NCBI GenBank assembly: GCA_035529435.1
Contig: DATKWS010000096.1
Location: 1-6,052 of the forward strand
From: DATKWS01 sp035529435
GTDB lineage: Bacteria; Krumholzibacteriota; Krumholzibacteriia; Krumholzibacteriales; Krumholzibacteriaceae
Direction: 5' to 3'
DNA: 6,052 bases
Under the pieces are notes generated by a model. The model had not been told where the DNA came from. It worked only from the letters and a program-made list of their open reading frames with translations, and did not search any database. Within the stretch, counting starts at the first letter, position 1, and every line of letters starts with the position of its first letter. The position numbers and the translations under genes are program-made. Shown here piece by piece: positions 5,785 to 6,052 of the stretch.

Positions 5785-6052
5785 TCAATCGCTGGCCATG
5801 ATGAAGAGCGGTTTGGCCTCGAAGCTCTTGTAGTGCGGTCGCAGCCGCTCCGTATTGTAGTACTGGTCCACGTCGACGACCTTCTTGTAGCTCGTCACCA
5901 TTTCGATCGGAACGTTGTCGTAGCGGCCGTTCCTCAGGGACACGAGCCGCCCCGAAATCCCCTCGAGGACCAGGTTCAGCGCCAGGTTGCCGTAGGCCAT
6001 GGGCACGATTGAATCGATCGCGTCGGGATCGCCGCAGCGCACCAGGTACCCC
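5785..6052 (-). CDS. pfkA: 6-phosphofructokinase (PfkA family), C-terminal 88 residues
   Basis: The frame is open to the right edge, so the 5' part is missing. PFK phosphorylates fructose 6-phosphate to fructose 1,6-bisphosphate in cytoplasmic glycolysis. GYLVRCGDPDAIDSIV at the start of the fragment corresponds to the E. coli PfkA GHIQRGGSP segment; the Arg equivalent to Arg252 is kept and the fructose-6-phosphate-binding His249 is Tyr, as in the GYLVRSG versions of many longer PFKs. Downstream, YGNLALNLVLEG, GRLVSLRNGRYDNVPI and VVDVDQYYNTERLRP follow the usual order at the family's end. The residue that separates ATP- from pyrophosphate-using enzymes is not in the window, so the donor is open and the symbol is given at family level. 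No terminator separates it from the ST7-like gene 84 bp downstream. Confidence 0.88.
   Translation of the reverse strand, partial: GYLVRCGDPDAIDSIVPMAYGNLALNLVLEGISGRLVSLRNGRYDNVPIEMVTSYKKVVDVDQYYNTERLRPHYKSFEAKPLFIMASD

Overview
The window looks like chromosomal DNA from a GC-rich, probably Gram-negative bacterium. The GC-rich genes, high-GC codon ends, strong Shine-Dalgarno sites and a membrane enzyme of the cyclic beta-1,2-glucan synthase type point that way. The lineage cannot be fixed from the sequence alone; a spirochaete, a deltaproteobacterium or a candidate phylum would all fit. No tRNA, rRNA, CRISPR array, insertion sequence or phage gene is visible.

Layout: (1) Positions 1-1684, minus strand, hold the first 561 codons of a very large NdvB/ChvB-like cyclic beta-1,2-glucan synthase whose catalytic part lies beyond the left edge. 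(2) Positions 1685-2115 are a divergent regulatory region. It has a candidate promoter for the glucan synthase on the minus strand, a stronger extended -10 promoter on the plus strand, operator-like repeats, and a long, potentially switchable leader. (3) Positions 2116-2406, plus strand, encode a 96-residue single-RRM RNA-binding protein, followed by a textbook intrinsic terminator at 2497-2528. (4) Positions 2529-2719 are an AT-rich spacer that ends in a short coding-like tail with no gene attached, perhaps a gene remnant. (5) Positions 2720-6052, minus strand, hold a co-directional cluster read right to left: the C-terminal end of a 6-phosphofructokinase (PfkA family), an ST7-like TPR protein, and a 659-residue protein with DUF7309-like and DUF6930-like regions.

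How the genes relate: the RRM gene is a self-contained transcription unit (own promoter, about 165-nt leader, own terminator), as is common for cold- or stress-induced RNA chaperone genes. The phosphofructokinase is glycolytic. The two genes downstream of it are uncharacterised but share its strand with short gaps (84 bp and 38 bp), so co-transcription is plausible. The least described biology here is the pairing of the ST7-like protein with the DUF7309/DUF6930 protein, and the leader of the RRM gene. Family names are from recognition of sequence motifs, not from a database search.
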